DNA of 64,000 bases from positions 36,880,304 to 36,944,303 of the forward strand of contig OZ034971.1 in NCBI GenBank assembly GCA_964030785.1, in the 5' to 3' direction. Below are positions 35,355 through 47,299 of the stretch, one piece after another. The translations under genes and the position numbers were made by a program. The notes beneath the pieces are model-generated. The model saw nothing but the letters and a program-made list of their open reading frames with translations. It searched no databases and had not been told where the DNA came from. How positions within the stretch are numbered: the first letter of the stretch is position 1; each line of letters opens with the position of its first letter. This DNA comes from Siderastrea siderea (Eukaryota; Cnidaria; Anthozoa; Scleractinia; Rhizangiidae).

Positions 35355-35630
35355 ACACCAATACTATAGGTACAACATCAGACTCTCAACTCTTAGTTGG
35401 TTATGAGCTACGTACAAGGCGTTTTTCTTTGGCAGATACGGAGAAGCACATTGATGCTTGTTAAAAAATTGAATTTGAAAACAACTAGTGCATCTATTTT
35501 GGCATTAAAGAGATGTTTACAAGTAGGTCGACAGAAACGAACTACGTAGTTTGAACCGGCATAACCAGCTAAGAGTTGAGAGCCTTTTTCGCGTGGACTG
35601 ATAATGTACCCATAGTATTGGTGTTTTGAA
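35355..35630. repeat. inverted repeat in the upstream region of pseudogene B
   Basis: AACACCAATACTATAGGTAC ... CTCAACTCTTAGTTGGTTA at 35362-35403 recurs inverted at about 35562-35625 (ATAACCAGCTAAGAGTTGAG ... CCATAGTATTGGTGTTTT). Copies A and C have this module once only. Confidence 0.7.
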
Positions 35631-36811
35631 ACGGAATACGCTTGTCTATATTTAACTTCGCGCTGCTCCAGTAAAGAACGACTTAACATGACAGTCAAAA
35701 ATCTTGAAACGTTTACGTACACGTTTGTGTCTACAAGGCGGTTTCAGGTGGCAGAAATTCAGGTGGCTAAGAGATGAAAAACTTGCTACTAAAATTGAAG
35801 AAATGGCTGACTAGGCTGAGGATGACGAAGACAACATTGATGATGATGACGACGAGGCAGCTGAGGAAGACGACAACGACAATGACGATGACGGTATCGA
35901 TTTCCCTGAAGAAACAGTCATGCAACTGAGAGATGATGCAGGTACTGATGGGGTTGAAGAAGCGAACGATGTGGTTGAGGACGGCGATTTGGATGAGGAA
36001 GAGGATGAAAATGACGAACTTAAAGGTAAGTAGCAAGTGAGATAAAAGAAGCGAAGGAAAGCAAAGTGGTCGTTACATAGAGTTATTTTTCTGGCCGATT
36101 GTTCCTGTAATGTATATGACAAGGCTCGCCTTACAGCGGATCTCCTAATAAACGAAAATCATGAACATGGAAAAACCACTCTTTCAACTGCAAAGATAAT
36201 GACAGTGTTCTATAAAGGGACAGCAAAAGCAAATGCAGAGAAAAAGAAGAAGAAAACAACAACGACGACAACAACAACAACAAAAACCTGAAAAAGGAAC
36301 ACACGTTCACTTACCGCGAAAAAATTGGTGCAAGATGTCTTTCCAAGTTTGCGATTTTCTACAGCCATTTCAAAGCTACCGTAGGCTGAAATCCGCGCTG
36401 TTCGTTAATTGTTCTTTAATTCTTATTAGTTTAGGTGCTAGTGTGAACATTGGGAAACTCAGAAATCGTTGCAAGGCGTACGCTTGCTAGTGCTCATGAG
36501 TGAGTTAGGTAGTTCGCTCTCGGGGGCCGAATTCTCTTTGATTTGAATTCGATTTCACTTTGATGTTAGAGGTTGACTTTCTTGGAAGAATAAGCCGAGT
36601 TCCCACAAACACTGAAGTCTATTATCAGGTATAAGCTGATGCACAAGCATAAACACTCGCAAAAAGTACAATTTATAAAGTATCTAGAAAACAGGACTGA
36701 GCAAAAAGTGGAAACTAGCCAAGGATTATAATTTATTGACTTTTGTAGAGCTTAAAAAGTCTCAAGTTATGTTATCCCAACCTCTATTCATTTACATCTA
36801 TTTTAAATATT

Positions 36812-36988
36812 GCCTTGAACCACGTCGTCGGTCTTTTGAATTCCTTCCTCCTCCTCTTCCTCCTCCTCCTCGACTTCTGGACCCAGCTCGCCGACCTCCC
36901 GAATACCTTCCTCTTCGACCACTGGTTTTCTTCTGGCCCTTATTCCTTCCTCCTCCTCCTCCTCCTGGAGGAGGAGGTCTGGACCTGT
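36812..36988 (-). repeat. inverted copy of the Arg/Gly coding segment inserted in the copy B intron
   Basis: 177 bp on the minus strand read NKGQKKTSGRRGRYSGGRRA..., nearly the same as copy B exon 2 (about 37636-37770), but inverted. It is flanked by a perfect 16-bp direct repeat ATCTATTTTAAATATT (36796-36811 and 36989-37004), a target-site duplication. It has no poly(A). It looks like a templated insertion of a piece of the neighbouring exon. Confidence 0.8.
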
Positions 36989-37007
36989 ATCTATTTTAAA
37001 TATTACT

Positions 37008-37082
37008 ATTACGTTGTAAAGCGCCATGAACCCTTGGATATGGCGCTATGGAAATGCTTTTTATTATTATATTATTATTACA
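37008..37082 (+). mobile_element. SINE-like 3' tail
   Basis: TTGTAAAGCGCCATGAACCC, TGGCGCTATGGAAATGC and a TTATTA tail form the small stem and tail typical of cnidarian short retroelement ends. It lies in the intron of copy B. Confidence 0.5.
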
Positions 37083-38162
37083 AAGACATGGTGAACAATC
37101 TTAGAAGAAAATCAAACGTTCAGAGTTGTTGCTGTAAGTTACATGTACCCTTTCACTTCCAATTAAAGCACGCCATGGTACTAAGGACGTGAAGCATTTG
37201 CTTTTTAACAAAGTATTTAAAAAAAGTTGACCCCTAATACAAAGTAGTTTAACTTGACATAAGCATGGAATTCCCCGTTGAATGTAGGACCTACTAACAC
37301 AAGACATTGCAACACCAGGGCTGAATGAGCTTGACTTGGAAGATCCTCAGCGTCGTAGGCGCCGAAAAGGACGTGGAGGACCAGGAAGGCGTGGGCCGCC
37401 TAGTTCCAGGGGAGGCCGGGGACGCCGAAAGAATCGTGGTGGTCGTCGTGGGCGGCCTGGTTCCAGGGGAGGTCGGAGACGAAAGAACCGTAGCGGTCCA
37501 CGGAGACCTGGACCCGGAAACGGGCGAAAGAATCAAGGTGCGAGACAGTCCAGTCGTGGTAGACGAGGAAGGAATTCGGGAGGTCGACGAGGTCGGTCCA
37601 GAAATCGAGGAGGAGGAAAAGGAGGAGGAGGAAGGAATAAGGGCTGGAAGAAAACCAGTGGTCGAAGAGGAAGGTATTCGGGAGGTCGGCGCGCTGGGTC
37701 CAGAAATCGAGGAGAAGGAGGAAGAGGAGGAGGAAGGAGTTCAAAAGGCCGACGACACGGTTCAAGGCAACGGGGGGAGATATGTGGCGGACAAACAATT
37801 GCAGACCCCAACAGGTATATGTGCTACGAAGACAACATTGTTCCTAGATGAGGAGGGAATAGAGCTGACTGCTGCGGAAAAGTTTCTTACGACACAAGGA
37901 GGGATTTGTGCTGCGATGGTGCCTTTCACTTCAGTCCTGGACCCGATTATAAATGCTGCGGAAAAGTTATTTATAACTCCAGGATTACCAAATGCTGCCG
38001 TGGCCGTGTGATACCAACAAATCAGGCATGCCGCTGAGCAAAGGGCTATCCACACCAGGACGAAACTGAACAAGGAGAAAATTTAGTATAAGAACTGCTT
38101 TAATGCTGTTAAAAATAACAAATATTATCCAACGCTTACTTAAGTTGCTAGTTGGAGTTGCT

Positions 38163-38168
38163 AATAAA
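38163..38168 (+). terminator. poly(A) signal of pseudogene B
   Basis: AATAAA 126 bases past the ancestral stop, in the same context as copies A and C. Confidence 0.6.
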
Positions 38169-38339
38169 GTGTAAGGTGCATTTGAAACTTCTTTTGGCCT
38201 TTTTGCTTTCGTTTGCATTTGGTTTTCCTTTTACCCCGATTCCTGCCGGCTTTCTGATCTCCCTGTAAAAACAGTTGGATTTCTATTAACCCTATTTAGC
38301 CCAAGCATTTATGGGTTCCTGATCCCGGATGGGGGACAG

Positions 38340-39285
38340 TATGATGTAGCTGCCGTAGCGACTAACAGGATAGACGGGTCGTGTCGCGACCTCGAGAGAG
38401 GTGTATTTTACATAAGAACAACACGAGGACGTTGTGAAGACTATGAAAGATCCAATTTAATGATGTTTATTTCGTGCCAGCAAATACAAATCGATGATTC
38501 TCGTAAACTGAAGCAAGGATAATAAAATACAACTGAATAAAGAACTAAACACGACAAATGAAAAGTGAAAAACTACGAAGTAAAACTACTTTCTTGATAT
38601 TTTGGGGGCGGTACCGCAAGAATTCTACAACAAAGCAAAAGATACCGCAAAATACTAAATAATGGCATTGGTAAAGGGTATTTAACCGGTTCCTGTCAGC
38701 CTTTTTTTTACCTTAAAAAACCGTATTTTTTCCTGTTAAAGTGGTTTTTTAAGTGCTATGTTAGCAAATGCCACTGAACTTTGCTACAAGAGCGTTTTCT
38801 TACAATTTAGCTAGATTTTGAGCCAGCTTCTGTTGTAAATTGTACAATATTTTGCTTTCACGCATGCGCATAAGCCAAAATTTGCTTTTTATTTTGCTGA
38901 TTCATTTGCAATTTTTTCTCGCTTCTTTGGCCTTTTTTTTCTCTCCCTTTCTATTTTCTTTATCTTCTACTCTTTATCCCCTTTCTATCCACTGGAAACG
39001 TTTTGGCGTCAGCCCTTCAAAAAACCTGGAAATGGAACATTGATCGCGTATGTGACTTGGCCTATTCCACCACCAACTTTGCATCCAAATTAGACACGTT
39101 TTTTTCTGGTATAGCTCTGCCAGAATTTGGTCGATATTCAAGATGGATCTGTCCTTGCTGTGTTAGCTGCGTATCAAAACTGAATCTGGTGTCGTCAGAA
39201 AATGATGACGTCCGTGGTGGTTTAATGTCTCCCCCCTCAAACGACCCGAAAATACTACTCTTGACGGGAAAGAGTTAAAATAGAT
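38340..39285. other. no gene recognised
   Basis: AT-rich spacer between pseudogene B and the large inverted-repeat element. Open frames at 38840-39278 have no recognisable domain. Confidence 0.5.
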
Positions 39286-40544
39286 ACATATATGTTATTT
39301 ACCGGCCGGGAGGACCGTAGAGGGAAAAACTGTGCCCACGGTCTTGAGGTCCGTACTTAAGAGCGGTTTGCTGTAAGAACCGACTAAAGGTATGCAAGAT
39401 AAAAAAATCCTATTTTCTCAAAATCTGCCAGAATAAAGGCTTTGGTGAACTAGTTCTAAAAATATAAGTTTCGGGTCCTTTAGATTTTTATTTATTTTTT
39501 AGTGAATATTTTGGTATTTTGCCCTTCGCGGCAGTCAAAATCAACGCCAAAATCGGGACTTTTCCGGAAGCTCCTGTTCAACTTTTGAAAGCGTCCTAAG
39601 AAAGATTAACCAGGGGAGTTAAAAGATATTATTTCCTCTGTTTATCAGCAGTGTCAAAATTTCATGAAAAGCCAACTTGAATTTTTTAGGAAATTTTAAA
39701 ATCTATACTCAACAGCCGTCGTTACCGACAACGCAATTTAGGCTAAATTCAAGGCTCAAAAACGCACTCTGGTACATGGCTTTACACAACGAGACTATAC
39801 CCCGGGAAAGAACAATCACTTCAACTAAACATTGGCCGAAAAACATTTTGGGACAAATGAAACGGCGAATTTTGAGAGCGCTTTGAAAACAGGCTACTTG
39901 AGTGATATGAGCGACCCTTTGACCTTTCATGTCAACGGAAATCAACACACATCAGACAGCTCTTAAATGTGACTTTCCTTCACCAGAATTCGATTTCTCT
40001 TGTTTTTCTAGAATGTTTTCAAATAGAGGAAACTAGAATTTTGAATTTGGAGGCCTTTGTTCCCGATATTGAGCGACGTTGGGCAATTTAGAGAAGCATG
40101 TTATGAAATTGACCTACTCTGTTTATCACCAAATTAGACATTCAAAGTCTGTTTACAACGTGAATACGGAATCAATAACGAAGTAAAAAACCGATTCATG
40201 AAATTTTTAGGAAATAACTCTTACCTAAGTGAGCTTTTCCTGGCTGGAAACTGCAACTTTCATTGCAAAAAACATAGCGAGATCGCCGAGCCATGTTGCA
40301 CTTGAGTTGTCAAATGTTCTACAGTGCGGCCGAGGTTTCCTCTGTTAACGATTAACCAGATTTTAGGCCCGCATAGCGTGCAGTCGGAAACAACACTATG
40401 GCGACGAACGCTTGTGCTTGATAGGAAAAAAAAATAGGGGAAAAAGGAAAAAGAGAGCTTTTATTACATATATACCTATTATTATATATATATTTTTTTC
40501 GTTCAAACCGTCCCAAGCCATCCCAATGTTGATGGCCTATTTAA

Positions 40545-42840
40545 ACAATAGAGTTCTTTTGTTGATGGCACTAACGTGTGATAGGTTGCCGGAGGAAATT
40601 TGATGTTCACAAGAAATATTAGCCTAAGAACGAAGTTGGTGGGCTCATATGAAGTTTGCACATCAAATTTCCTAGGGAACCTATCACACCTTGGGCCTGA
40701 GACAGAATCCCTCTATTGTTTTTATCGTCCAACGCTAAATTTTGAGCGAAAATTACCAATCCCGCACGAAAATTTTGGGCCTGACAGGAGCCTTAATAAG
40801 GCGTTAATCTTAAAACCTAACTGCGACCTTACAAGAAACTAACTCTTGACGTTAAAGTGAAGCCTGACATGAGCCTTACATAAACGTCGTAGGAGCGTTA
40901 AAAAATCCAATTTTAAGGGTCTTGTCACGGTTTTGTTACGCTAATGTTATTTTCACAAGTGGCTTTGTTTACAGTTATCAGACAGTCCAAGGGTAAAAAT
41001 TTAAGGAATGTTTAGGTTCATGTTAGGGTTTAGTGAGGCTCTTTATTTAGGTCAGTTAAGATCTGTTTAATGTAAGATCTATCACTCGGGACTTTCAAGG
41101 ACAAAAATGTAAGGAATGTTTTGGTTCGTGTTAGGCTTTGTGAGGTTCTTGATTGAAAGATCTGTATAATGTAAGATCTATCACTCCCGACTTACCTTTC
41201 TTAAGATGGTACACCCCAGAAGCACTTAGATTATAAGTTCATATTTTACAAATCGTGAATTTTTCACGCCTTTGCCTACGCTAACTTTTTCTGGATCTAA
41301 AGGAGACTTCTATTGTAACTGTTGCCATTTTTTTTGCACCAGGCCTAATGTCTGCATGACTTTGTGAGTTCTTCGGTTGCAAATACCAAACGTATAAGTT
41401 TTTAAGAACAAAAGTGGCCCTTTTTGATCACAGGTTTCCGACGCTCACTATTTTAGGCTTTTGACCACATTACCCCAACTCTCTTGGCCTGCTTATTATT
41501 CATTGTTGACGATTAAAAGAGTTTGTATGGAAAATATTACTTGCACTAAAAATGTTCTGAATCAGGGTAAAATAAAGTTGTCTTTTGAACTCACCTACGG
41601 CTTTTTCGTCCGTTTCCCAGTGTTTTTACAGCAGTTTAGGCCTTGAAGCAATATAATAAAACGCCTCTGGCTGAGAGAGTCGCTTTTCCACCCCGAGAAG
41701 TGAAGAGAGAAGCGAAGCGAAGGTTGGTAGCCATCTCCTGTTCGTTGACGGTTTGGGGGGCGATTCATCCCATTGAAAATGCGCGACGGGGATAATTTCA
41801 CTAGAGACAGATTTGTTGATAAACAACAAACATTTTTTTGTCGATCGCATTGCTGAGACCCTATTTTGAGAGCCGTAGAAGCCAAACTTACTGAGCAGCT
41901 AAAGGGCATGATTATGCGCGCACACAGCTACTCTGCAACGAACTCCAACAGTCAAGTAACAAATTCAAACCAACGCGGTTCAGGAGCAGAAAATATTTTA
42001 CCAACCGTCAAACGTCAATTTGAAACCTAAGTGCAATAGGCATTGTAAGTTTGTCGCTTCTCAGATTGCGGCGCTAGGGTCGCGTAGCTAGGAGTTAAGT
42101 GTCGAGGTAATTAACCACCACTTTTCGCGTTTGTTTCGAGTTGTCTTTTTTCCCTTCCATCATCGTTTCTTACATCACACAACATGGCCGTGACTGAGTG
42201 ACGTGCAAAGCAAGTTCGGGTAAGCAAAGTTAATTTCGATCAAGTGGAATGCGAAACAGATACACATCAAGGCACTTTTGAGATGTACCTCAGGGCACAC
42301 CGGCTGTCTTTGGTTCGTTTTATGATGATGGGCCTGATGGTAATTATACCCGTCGAATGCACAAACAAGATAAAGGAGCTGAAGTGACTTCAAAACTCTC
42401 CAAAAGTATGGTTGATGTTTGGTGGATTGTTAGGTTGGAGGTCACATTTCTAGCAGGCAAAAATATTTTAGGTTAATTTATGGCTCATGTTAGGTTGACG
42501 ACAAAACCCTGACACAACCCTCTGTTTTTTAAGGCTCTTGTTAGTCCAACTGGAGACTGACAAGTAATCTAACATTAGACTTCTTTTTGTTATGCTCATT
42601 CAGCTACGAGCCTAACATAAAATTGTTAGGCTAAATTTTCCTTCTTGTTAGCCTCTGGTCTACTATATCAGGCCTTTGTTAGGCCTGATTTTGGTTCTGT
42701 CAGGCCAAAAAATTTCGTACGGGATATGCGTTGATAGGTGCCACTGAGGAGAGACAGTGATCGCGTCAAGTGATCGACTTCGACCAAAGGGAGCACGCTA
42801 AAATTTAGCGTTGTAGTATAAAAGGTTAGAGCCTTGCTGA
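40545..42840 (+). repeat. dispersed repeat split by a nested insertion (intact copy 63735-64000)
   Basis: 40555-40758 (GTGTGATAGGTTGCC ... GAGCGAAAATTACCAA) and 42727-42840 (TATGCGTTGATAGGTGCC ... GAGGAGAGACAG) are contiguous at 63735-64000. This marks the inserted sequence between them. Confidence 0.8.
40759..42726. mobile_element. DNA transposon with TIR inserted in a dispersed repeat
   Basis: The ends are inverted: TCCCGCACGAAAATTTTGGG and CCTGACAGGAGCC at the left, with the reverse of TCCCGTACGAAATTTTTTGG and CCTGACAGAACC at the right. Subterminal sequence is rich in GTTAGG/TTAGGCT motifs in both halves. About 1.97 kb. Open frames at 41595-41909 have no recognisable domain, so it is non-autonomous as far as I can see. 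Confidence 0.75.
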
Positions 42841-43194
42841 ACAAGCGACTGAAGCGCAGTAAACATGCCACACAAAATTCGTTCAATTCTTCACTCCAGA
42901 AGGCTCTTCAAACTCCCATTCTTAGTGAAACATTTTACCTTTTGGTAAATAAAACACATGAAAGCACACAAATCAGTGTCTTTCTCTAGTTTTCGATGAA
43001 ACAGCCACCAGTTCCCTCGAACTGGTTCCGCTACGGCAGAATGTGCTGTGATTTGTGCCTTGCATGGGATACATATGTGCACACGCCATAATACTCACAA
43101 GCAGTCTTTAGCACGGCTGTTCTCAGCTTTTTCTTGCTGCCTTTCCTATGTCTGTCGCACAGGTTCAACTTGTCATAAGCGATGAGATTGTAAA

Positions 43195-43251
<57 letters not shown>

Positions 43252-43252
43252 T
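43195..43252 (+). repeat. (AAT)n microsatellite
   Basis: Long uninterrupted AAT/ATA run between two diverged copies of a segment containing GTTCA.CTTGTCATAAG-like text (43100-43190 and 43470-43570). Confidence 0.9.
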
Positions 43253-46200
43253 TTATACTTTAAAATTTAAGTGCTTCATCCGGTACTTTTCTACTGTTCT
43301 ACTGTTCTTACCCCCTTCCCCCTAGCCTTGGCTACATAACTCAAACATGGGCTTGGCCGCATTTTATCTCTTTGCTAAGAGTCTTTAATTAGAAGGTCTA
43401 ATGTCCGCTAAGGAAGAAAGATATTGTACCTTGCGCCATGCGAGAAATACATCTGCCCAAGCCAAATTACTAAAAAACAGTCCTAAGCATGGGTATGCTT
43501 AGCGTTTTCACGCTGCTTTTCTTATGCAAGTTGCACAAGTTCAGGTCAGCCTTGTAAGTGATGGCGTGCTATAACTGTACAAGCTTGATCTAATACAATC
43601 TATCGGGTATAGAACTTTTGCTTCTCTAGCGCAGCACTATAACTTAAACGCTTACCACGAAGTAAAAAGCCAATACACTTATCAGCGTGACGCAGGTTAT
43701 AAAGTATTCTTGAAAAGAGCAACTTATCCATCGTGCAGTGAGGAACTAGTACCTGGAGAACAACCTCGACCTATCTGCTTTCTTATCAACTCGAATATCT
43801 GTCAGGTTCTTGCCTGCACCCAGTTTGTTGAGCGAGGAGCGGGGAGGGGGAGGGGAGGAGAGGCAAAAAAAGGAAACGCTTACCCGCAAAGGCCACAAGT
43901 TTGTAAAACGCCCCTTTAGCACTCAGGGTTGGGTGAGTTCATAGCATGACAGCTTGTCAATAAAGCAGCAAATAACAGATCACCGGATGTTACAAATTTA
44001 CTTTCTACAAAATCAAAACATGCTCCACGTAAGTCAAACCCACGAACTGCAGAAACGAAGAACTCGGAGATGTGATGTCGAAGCCCATGGCGAACAATTT
44101 CATACAGTCAGCGGCTCGATATGTGGGCTCACACAGTTTTCATATTCGGTCGTGGTGGGAACAGCGATGAATGGTTTGTGGGTCATATTTTTGCCTTCGA
44201 AACTTACTTTGGTGTGTGGATAGCTGATTAAGATTTCTGCAACTCGACTTTGGAACCGCTTTTCAGTGCAACCGACTATTTTGCCGTGGGACCTCATCAC
44301 TTATTGTTGAAGACAGTATGGCGGATCGAATGAAATATGTATGAAATTTTCAAAACCTGGGGGAACAGTGAAATCGTCGGCAAACTGTACGCAACATAGC
44401 TCGAAGACAACCTCATAGATGTCTATTTCAAATAAGATTTCTGCGCTTTTGAAATTTTGTAGTCTTACGGAGGGACAGAACAAAATTCAACAAGGTAAGC
44501 CTAATTTTCACTGTTTTCTCTGTAATTTGAATACGATGCGTAATAAAATCTAAGTCCCAGAAATGACGCGATTCGCATGCGCGGCGGCCATGATGTATGA
44601 AATTGTTCGCCATGCTCGAAAGTTGGAAACTCAAAGGGGGCGCTTCAGGTTTGTCGTTGTAATTTCAAAGTTAATAAATTTGGAAATTTATCTCTGCTAG
44701 GAAAATCGGTTTTATTTCTTCGGGAACCTTTTCAAAGCGTCGGAAAGAAAGGATTCTTAAGGAGCAATTCTTGCTGATATTTTCAGAGTGGTTAGAGTGG
44801 AAGTTGTTGAAAACTTTTAGCTATTTTTGGAACGTGTGTGCAATGTGCTCGCAAAATTAGGAACTTAAGGGCATTATTCGAAGTTATTCGGCATGCGATA
44901 AGTATATCGAGTCTCCTGTTTCCCAAGCTCCGCCAAATCAGCGTATCAACTTGTCTAAACGGCTGCTTAAAACTCCATCAGGCAAAGTCCATGTAGAAAG
45001 AGAAAGCTTCCCGAAAGTCTCTGAGATTTGAAGGCACCGAATAGCCGTCTTCTAGAGTCAAACCTGAACATCGAAATTTTCCAGCTGGAGAGAAACAGTT
45101 CGCTGTGTTGATGTGGGTCACTCTCAAATTAACTTACCTGATTTGATTGACGTTCGTTGGCGGACGGATTTTTCAAAATCGTGGGCTTTTGCGGGCAAGC
45201 GTTTTCTTCCCTCCCTTCTCCTGCCCCTTCTCCCACTTCTTTTGCGCTCGCCCCAATCTTCGCGCAGCCAAAAAGCGAAAACCGCTTCCAACGTACGAAA
45301 AACCCTAGGCCTACCGAAACACTTGCTACGCAGGCTACGGTTTCGATAGTGTCTACCTCTATTTTACAAGCCCCCTTTTCTCTTCCTGGGTCACCGAAAT
45401 CCATTCTGCAGACACCCGTCCAGGTACCAGTACTGGCCTTCTTTAGAGTACATGATGCTACACAGCAGTTCATAGCACCCAGCGTACTCACGTCGTAGGA
45501 TAGCAGTGTCGATCGTGGGATTCTTGATCTCTTGAGTTTTATAGCAGAGCTGTCTTGTGATGTAGTCTCGGCGACATGGGCAGTCTTTGCTTTTGTTTTT
45601 GTTTTTATTTTTCGCTCTAGCAATACAGGTGGGCAAGGGTCTTAACATGGTTGCTGTGCTGAATGCAGTAAAATCTGTTTCCTACCGGTAAGCAAGTTAC
45701 CTTGTTGAGAATCATTGTCCTGATGATATGCACAGTATTCAGCATTTTTCCAGGGACAGGCAGAGGTACCGCTGCCCAAATGGGAGATATTAAGTGAGAA
45801 AAATCTCTGTGATACCTGCCAGATTATACTGGATGAAGTACTTTTTTAGGTATAAAATTAAATGTTTTACAACTACATCGCATATGACAACTCGAACCTG
45901 TGCGACATCCATAGGAAATACAGCATGAAAAGGCTTGTCTACGGGTGTGGCTGCTGTATCATCGAAGACGAGCAGTGAGAAAGACATTTGTGAAGCAAAG
46001 GAAATAGGAGACGTCTGCAAGCGGGCTAGCGCTATAAGGCTCTAACCCTAAAGGCCACCGACATTGAGAGAACTTGCTTAGTAGTACGTGTCACCGGTTT
46101 GAACGTACAAAAAATATATATATAATAATAAGTATATATGTAATAAAAGCTCTCTTTTGCCTTTTTTCCCCTACTTTTTTTCCTATGAAGCAGAAGCGTT

Positions 46201-47299
46201 CGTCACCATAGTGTTGTTTCCGACTGCACGCTATGCGGGCCTAAAATCTGGTTAATCGTTAACATAGGGAACGAAACATTTGACAACTCACGTGCGACAT
46301 GGCTCGGCGATCTCGCTATGTGTTTTGCAATGAAAGTTGCAGTTTCCAGCCAGGAAAAGCTCACTTAGGTAAGAGTTATTTCCTAAACATTTCATGAATC
46401 GGTTTTTTACTTCGTTATTGATTCCGCATTCACGTTGTAAACAGACTTTGAATGTCTAATTCGGTGATAAACAGATTAGGTCAATTTCATAACATGCTTC
46501 TCTAAATTGCCCAACATCGCTCAATATTGGGAACAAAGGCCTCCAAATTCAAAATCCTAGTTTCCTCTATTTGAAAACATTCAAGAAAAACAAGCAAACT
46601 CGTATTCTGACAAGGGAAAGTCACATTTTAAGAGCTGCTGTGTGTTGATTTCCGTTGACATGAAAGGTCAAACGGTCGCTCATATCACTCAAGTAGCCGG
46701 TTTTCAAAGCGCTCTCAAAATTCGCCGTTTCATTTGTCCCAAAATGTTTTTCGGCCAATGTTTAGTTGAAGTGATTGTTCTTTCCCGGAGTACAGTCTCG
46801 TTGTGTAAAGCCATGTACCAGAGTGCGTTTTTGAGCCTTGAATTTAGCCTAAATTGGGTAGTCGGTAACGACCGTTGTTGAGTATAAATTTTAAAATTTC
46901 CTAAAAAATTCAAGTTGGCTTTTCATGAAGCTTTGACACTGCTGATAAACAGAGGAAATAATATCTTTTAACTCCCCGGGTTAATCTTTCTAAGGACGCT
47001 TTCAAAAGTTGAACAGGAGCTTCCGGAAAAGTCCCGATTTTGGCGTTGATTTTGACTGCCGCGAAGGGCAAAATACCAAAATATTCACTTAAAAAATAAA
47101 TAAAAATCTAAACGACTCGAAACTTATATTTTTAGAACTAGTTCACCAAAGCCTTTATTCTGGCAGATTTTGAGAAAATCGGATTTTTCTATCTTGCATA
47201 CCCTTAGTCGGTTCTTACAGCAAACCGCCCTTAAGACCGAAGGCACAGTTTTTCCCTATACGGACCGACCCAGGCAGGTAAATAACATTTATTTTTTCC

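Larger units (their letters stand above)
31600..35720 (+). repeat. upstream region of pseudogene B, inverted counterpart of 27.4-29.2 kb
   Basis: Aligns in reverse complement with the copy A upstream region. The best match is 34800-35160 (AATATCCGTC, ACGCTCCAATTTGCC, TTGTTGTTGTTGCAAATTATG, CCTAAGGGTAATGATAAGG) against 27690-28040. Further units lie at about 31.7-32.3, 32.6-33.1 and 33.2-33.7 kb. It is interrupted by microsatellites and by a short AT-rich insertion with CCTAGGTAAA motifs (about 33800-34370). Confidence 0.65.
35731..38037 (+). pseudogene. galaxin-like copy B, truncated and interrupted
   Basis: The promoter element (CTACAAGGCGGTTTCAGGTG, 35731) is fused directly to the middle of exon 1 at about 35766. 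The TATA-like box, start codon, signal peptide and about 122 residues are therefore missing. The acidic reading then runs to 36025 with a conserved phase 1 donor (AAAG|GTAAGT), but a TAG stands at 35812-35814 where A and C have Trp (IEEM.DW). Exon 2 starts at 37319 (TACTAAC branch site 37292-37298, acceptor CACCAG) and keeps the Arg/Gly domain. A TGA at 37849-37851 then precedes intact galaxin text (ADCCGKVSYDTRRDLCC, YKCCGKVIYNSRITKCC) ending at TGA 38035-38037. One di-Cys is changed (MCYEDN for MCCKGR). The preserved splice signals suggest recent decay. It is in head-to-head orientation with copy A. Confidence 0.85.
39291..47291. mobile_element. 8 kb element with 1.2 kb terminal inverted repeats
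   Basis: Left arm 39291-40511 and right arm 46092-47291 are inverted copies throughout. Examples are TTATTTACC at the tip, GGGAAAAACTGTGCC, CTTCGCGGCAGTCAAAATCA, GGCCAATGTTTAGTTGAAG (right strand) and GCAGTCGGAAACAACACTAT. The interior (40512-46091) holds other insertions (40545-42840), a triplet microsatellite and no recognisable transposase. Because the arms are long and still well matched, this is a large foldback-type or non-autonomous DNA transposon. A target duplication could not be fixed. Confidence 0.75.

Noticed and set aside
37400..37811. Minus-strand open frames over copy B exon 2
   Set aside because: The same complement effect of the GGAGGA-type repeat, with no independent start, splice or domain evidence.
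39709..39948. Identical 79-codon frames at 39709-39948 (minus) and 46642-46881 (plus)
   Set aside because: They are the two arms of the 1.2 kb inverted repeat. Sharing reflects the repeat, and no domain is visible.
45129..45648. Overlapping minus-strand open frames with several cysteines (…MNCCVASCTLKKASTGTW…)
   Set aside because: Two frames compete, there is no recognisable domain or splice support, and they lie inside the large inverted-repeat element.
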